Assembly (NCBI GenBank): GCA_043101605.1
Contig: JBICIG010000113.1
Span: 1 to 37,813 of the forward strand
Length of the DNA: 37,813 nt
Reading direction: 5' to 3'
Source: JBICIG01 sp043101605
Lineage (GTDB): Bacteria > Planctomycetota > Phycisphaerae > Phycisphaerales > UBA1924
How positions within the stretch are numbered: position 1 is the stretch's first letter; every line of letters begins with the position of its first letter. Of this stretch, positions 37,435 through 37,813 are shown one piece after another. The position numbers and the translations under genes are program-made. The notes beneath the pieces were generated by a model. That model saw only the letters and a list, made by a program, of their open reading frames with translations, was not told the DNA's origin and ran no database searches.

Positions 37435-37813
37435 ATGCGCGTGATGCTGACGATCGGGCTGCTGATCTGCTCGAACATCTTCATGACCTGGGCGTGGTAC
37501 GGACACCTCAAGAAGACGGGGTGGACGATCCCGCTCGCGATCCTGGTCTCGTGGTTGATCGCGCTGCCGGAGTATGTGCTGCAGGTGCCGGCGAACCGGA
37601 TCGGGCACGCTTCGTTCGGAGGGCCGTTCTCAGCGGCGCAGCTGAAGGTGCTTCAGGAGGCGATCACGCTGACGGTGTTCATCGCGTTCGCGCTGCTCGT
37701 TCTGAAAGAGCGATTGCGCTGGAACGAGTATCTCGCGTTCGCGCTGATCTTTGCGGGCGTGGCGGTGGCGATGCTCGGTCGCGGGGTGCCGGCGGCGCCC
37801 CCGGCGGCCCGGG
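37435..37813 (+). CDS. DUF486 (DMT-superfamily) membrane protein, cut by window end
   Basis: The first 126 codons of a small membrane protein are visible; no stop occurs before the window ends. It starts MRVMLTIGLLICSNIFMTWAWYGH and shows four hydrophobic helices, with the DUF486 features SNIFMTWAWYGHLKK, EYVLQVPANRIGH, FSAAQLKVLQEAITL and LKERLRWNEYLAFALIF. DUF486 proteins are small relatives of drug/metabolite transporters with no proven substrate. The ATG has GGAGG seven bases upstream. They are normally about 110-120 residues, so only a short tail should be missing; the visible tail (PAAPPAAR) is already outside the conserved part. Confidence 0.88.
   Translation, partial: MRVMLTIGLLICSNIFMTWAWYGHLKKTGWTIPLAILVSWLIALPEYVLQVPANRIGHASFGGPFSAAQLKVLQEAITLTVFIAFALLVLKERLRWNEYLAFALIFAGVAVAMLGRGVPAAPPAAR

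Noticed and set aside
34534..37608. A 1024-codon open frame on the minus strand running across the esterase gene
   Set aside because: Only the part from 36015 down looks like protein (signal peptide and S10 motifs). The upstream part is an arginine/proline-rich shadow of the plus-strand esterase gene, caused by high GC content.

Overview
The window is GC-rich (about 70%), tightly packed bacterial DNA, most likely from a planctomycete of the class Phycisphaerae. The evidence is a Gram-negative envelope gene (lpxI), flagellar basal-body genes, a PEP-CTERM-like secreted protein with a PAPASALALL-type tail, two large secreted proteins ending in a two-repeat calcium-loop module that finishes in Gly-Cys-Pro (the type I recall being annotated as GC-type dockerin), and a four-TM zinc-ribbon protein of planctomycete style. 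No tRNA, rRNA, CRISPR array or insertion sequence was seen.

Left part (1-10.5 kb, all minus strand): a chain of genes with overlapping stops and starts runs from an unknown zinc-ribbon-like protein through a conserved protein, a lipoprotein and an RDD membrane protein. After a 160-base gap come a membrane-anchored TPR protein, a FlgN-like chaperone, a soluble histidine kinase and a sigma-54 response regulator, then flgB-flgC-fliE. A perfect -24/-12 (sigma-54) element sits just after the regulator gene and in front of flgB, so this kinase-regulator pair probably controls the flgBC-fliE unit, as FlgS/FlgR do elsewhere. A GCCGATAA box, the sigma-28 -10 consensus, lies in the gap before the TPR gene.

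Middle part (10.5-22.1 kb): mostly housekeeping genes, namely lpxI, a pseudopilin-like protein, a TlyA-type RNA methyltransferase without its S4 domain, a CPA2 cation/proton antiporter, obg, a PilZ protein, a Fur-family regulator, a GNAT acetyltransferase, a zinc-ribbon membrane protein, a Tat-exported ankyrin protein, ispG and gap. Between the antiporter and obg there is a perfect 18-bp palindrome matching the parS centromere site, which suggests that the window lies near the chromosome origin.

Right part (22.1-37.8 kb): mainly envelope and secreted functions. It holds a metzincin-type protease and a trypsin-like protease, both ending in the same jelly-roll plus dockerin-like module; the second is interrupted by a one-base frameshift just before that module. 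It also holds galactokinase, a tyrosine-rich PEP-CTERM-like protein, a 967-residue AlkP-superfamily/TPR/sulfotransferase fusion 12 bases downstream of it, a secreted serine carboxypeptidase, a secreted esterase and the start of a DUF486 membrane protein. A 0.4-kb stretch without a credible protein (about 25.2-25.59 kb) is dense in perfect hairpins, ends in a tetraloop terminator and is preceded by an AT-rich island, so it is proposed as an unidentified structured RNA gene. The best candidates for undescribed biology are this RNA, the three-domain fusion with its neighbour, and the dockerin-tagged surface proteases.
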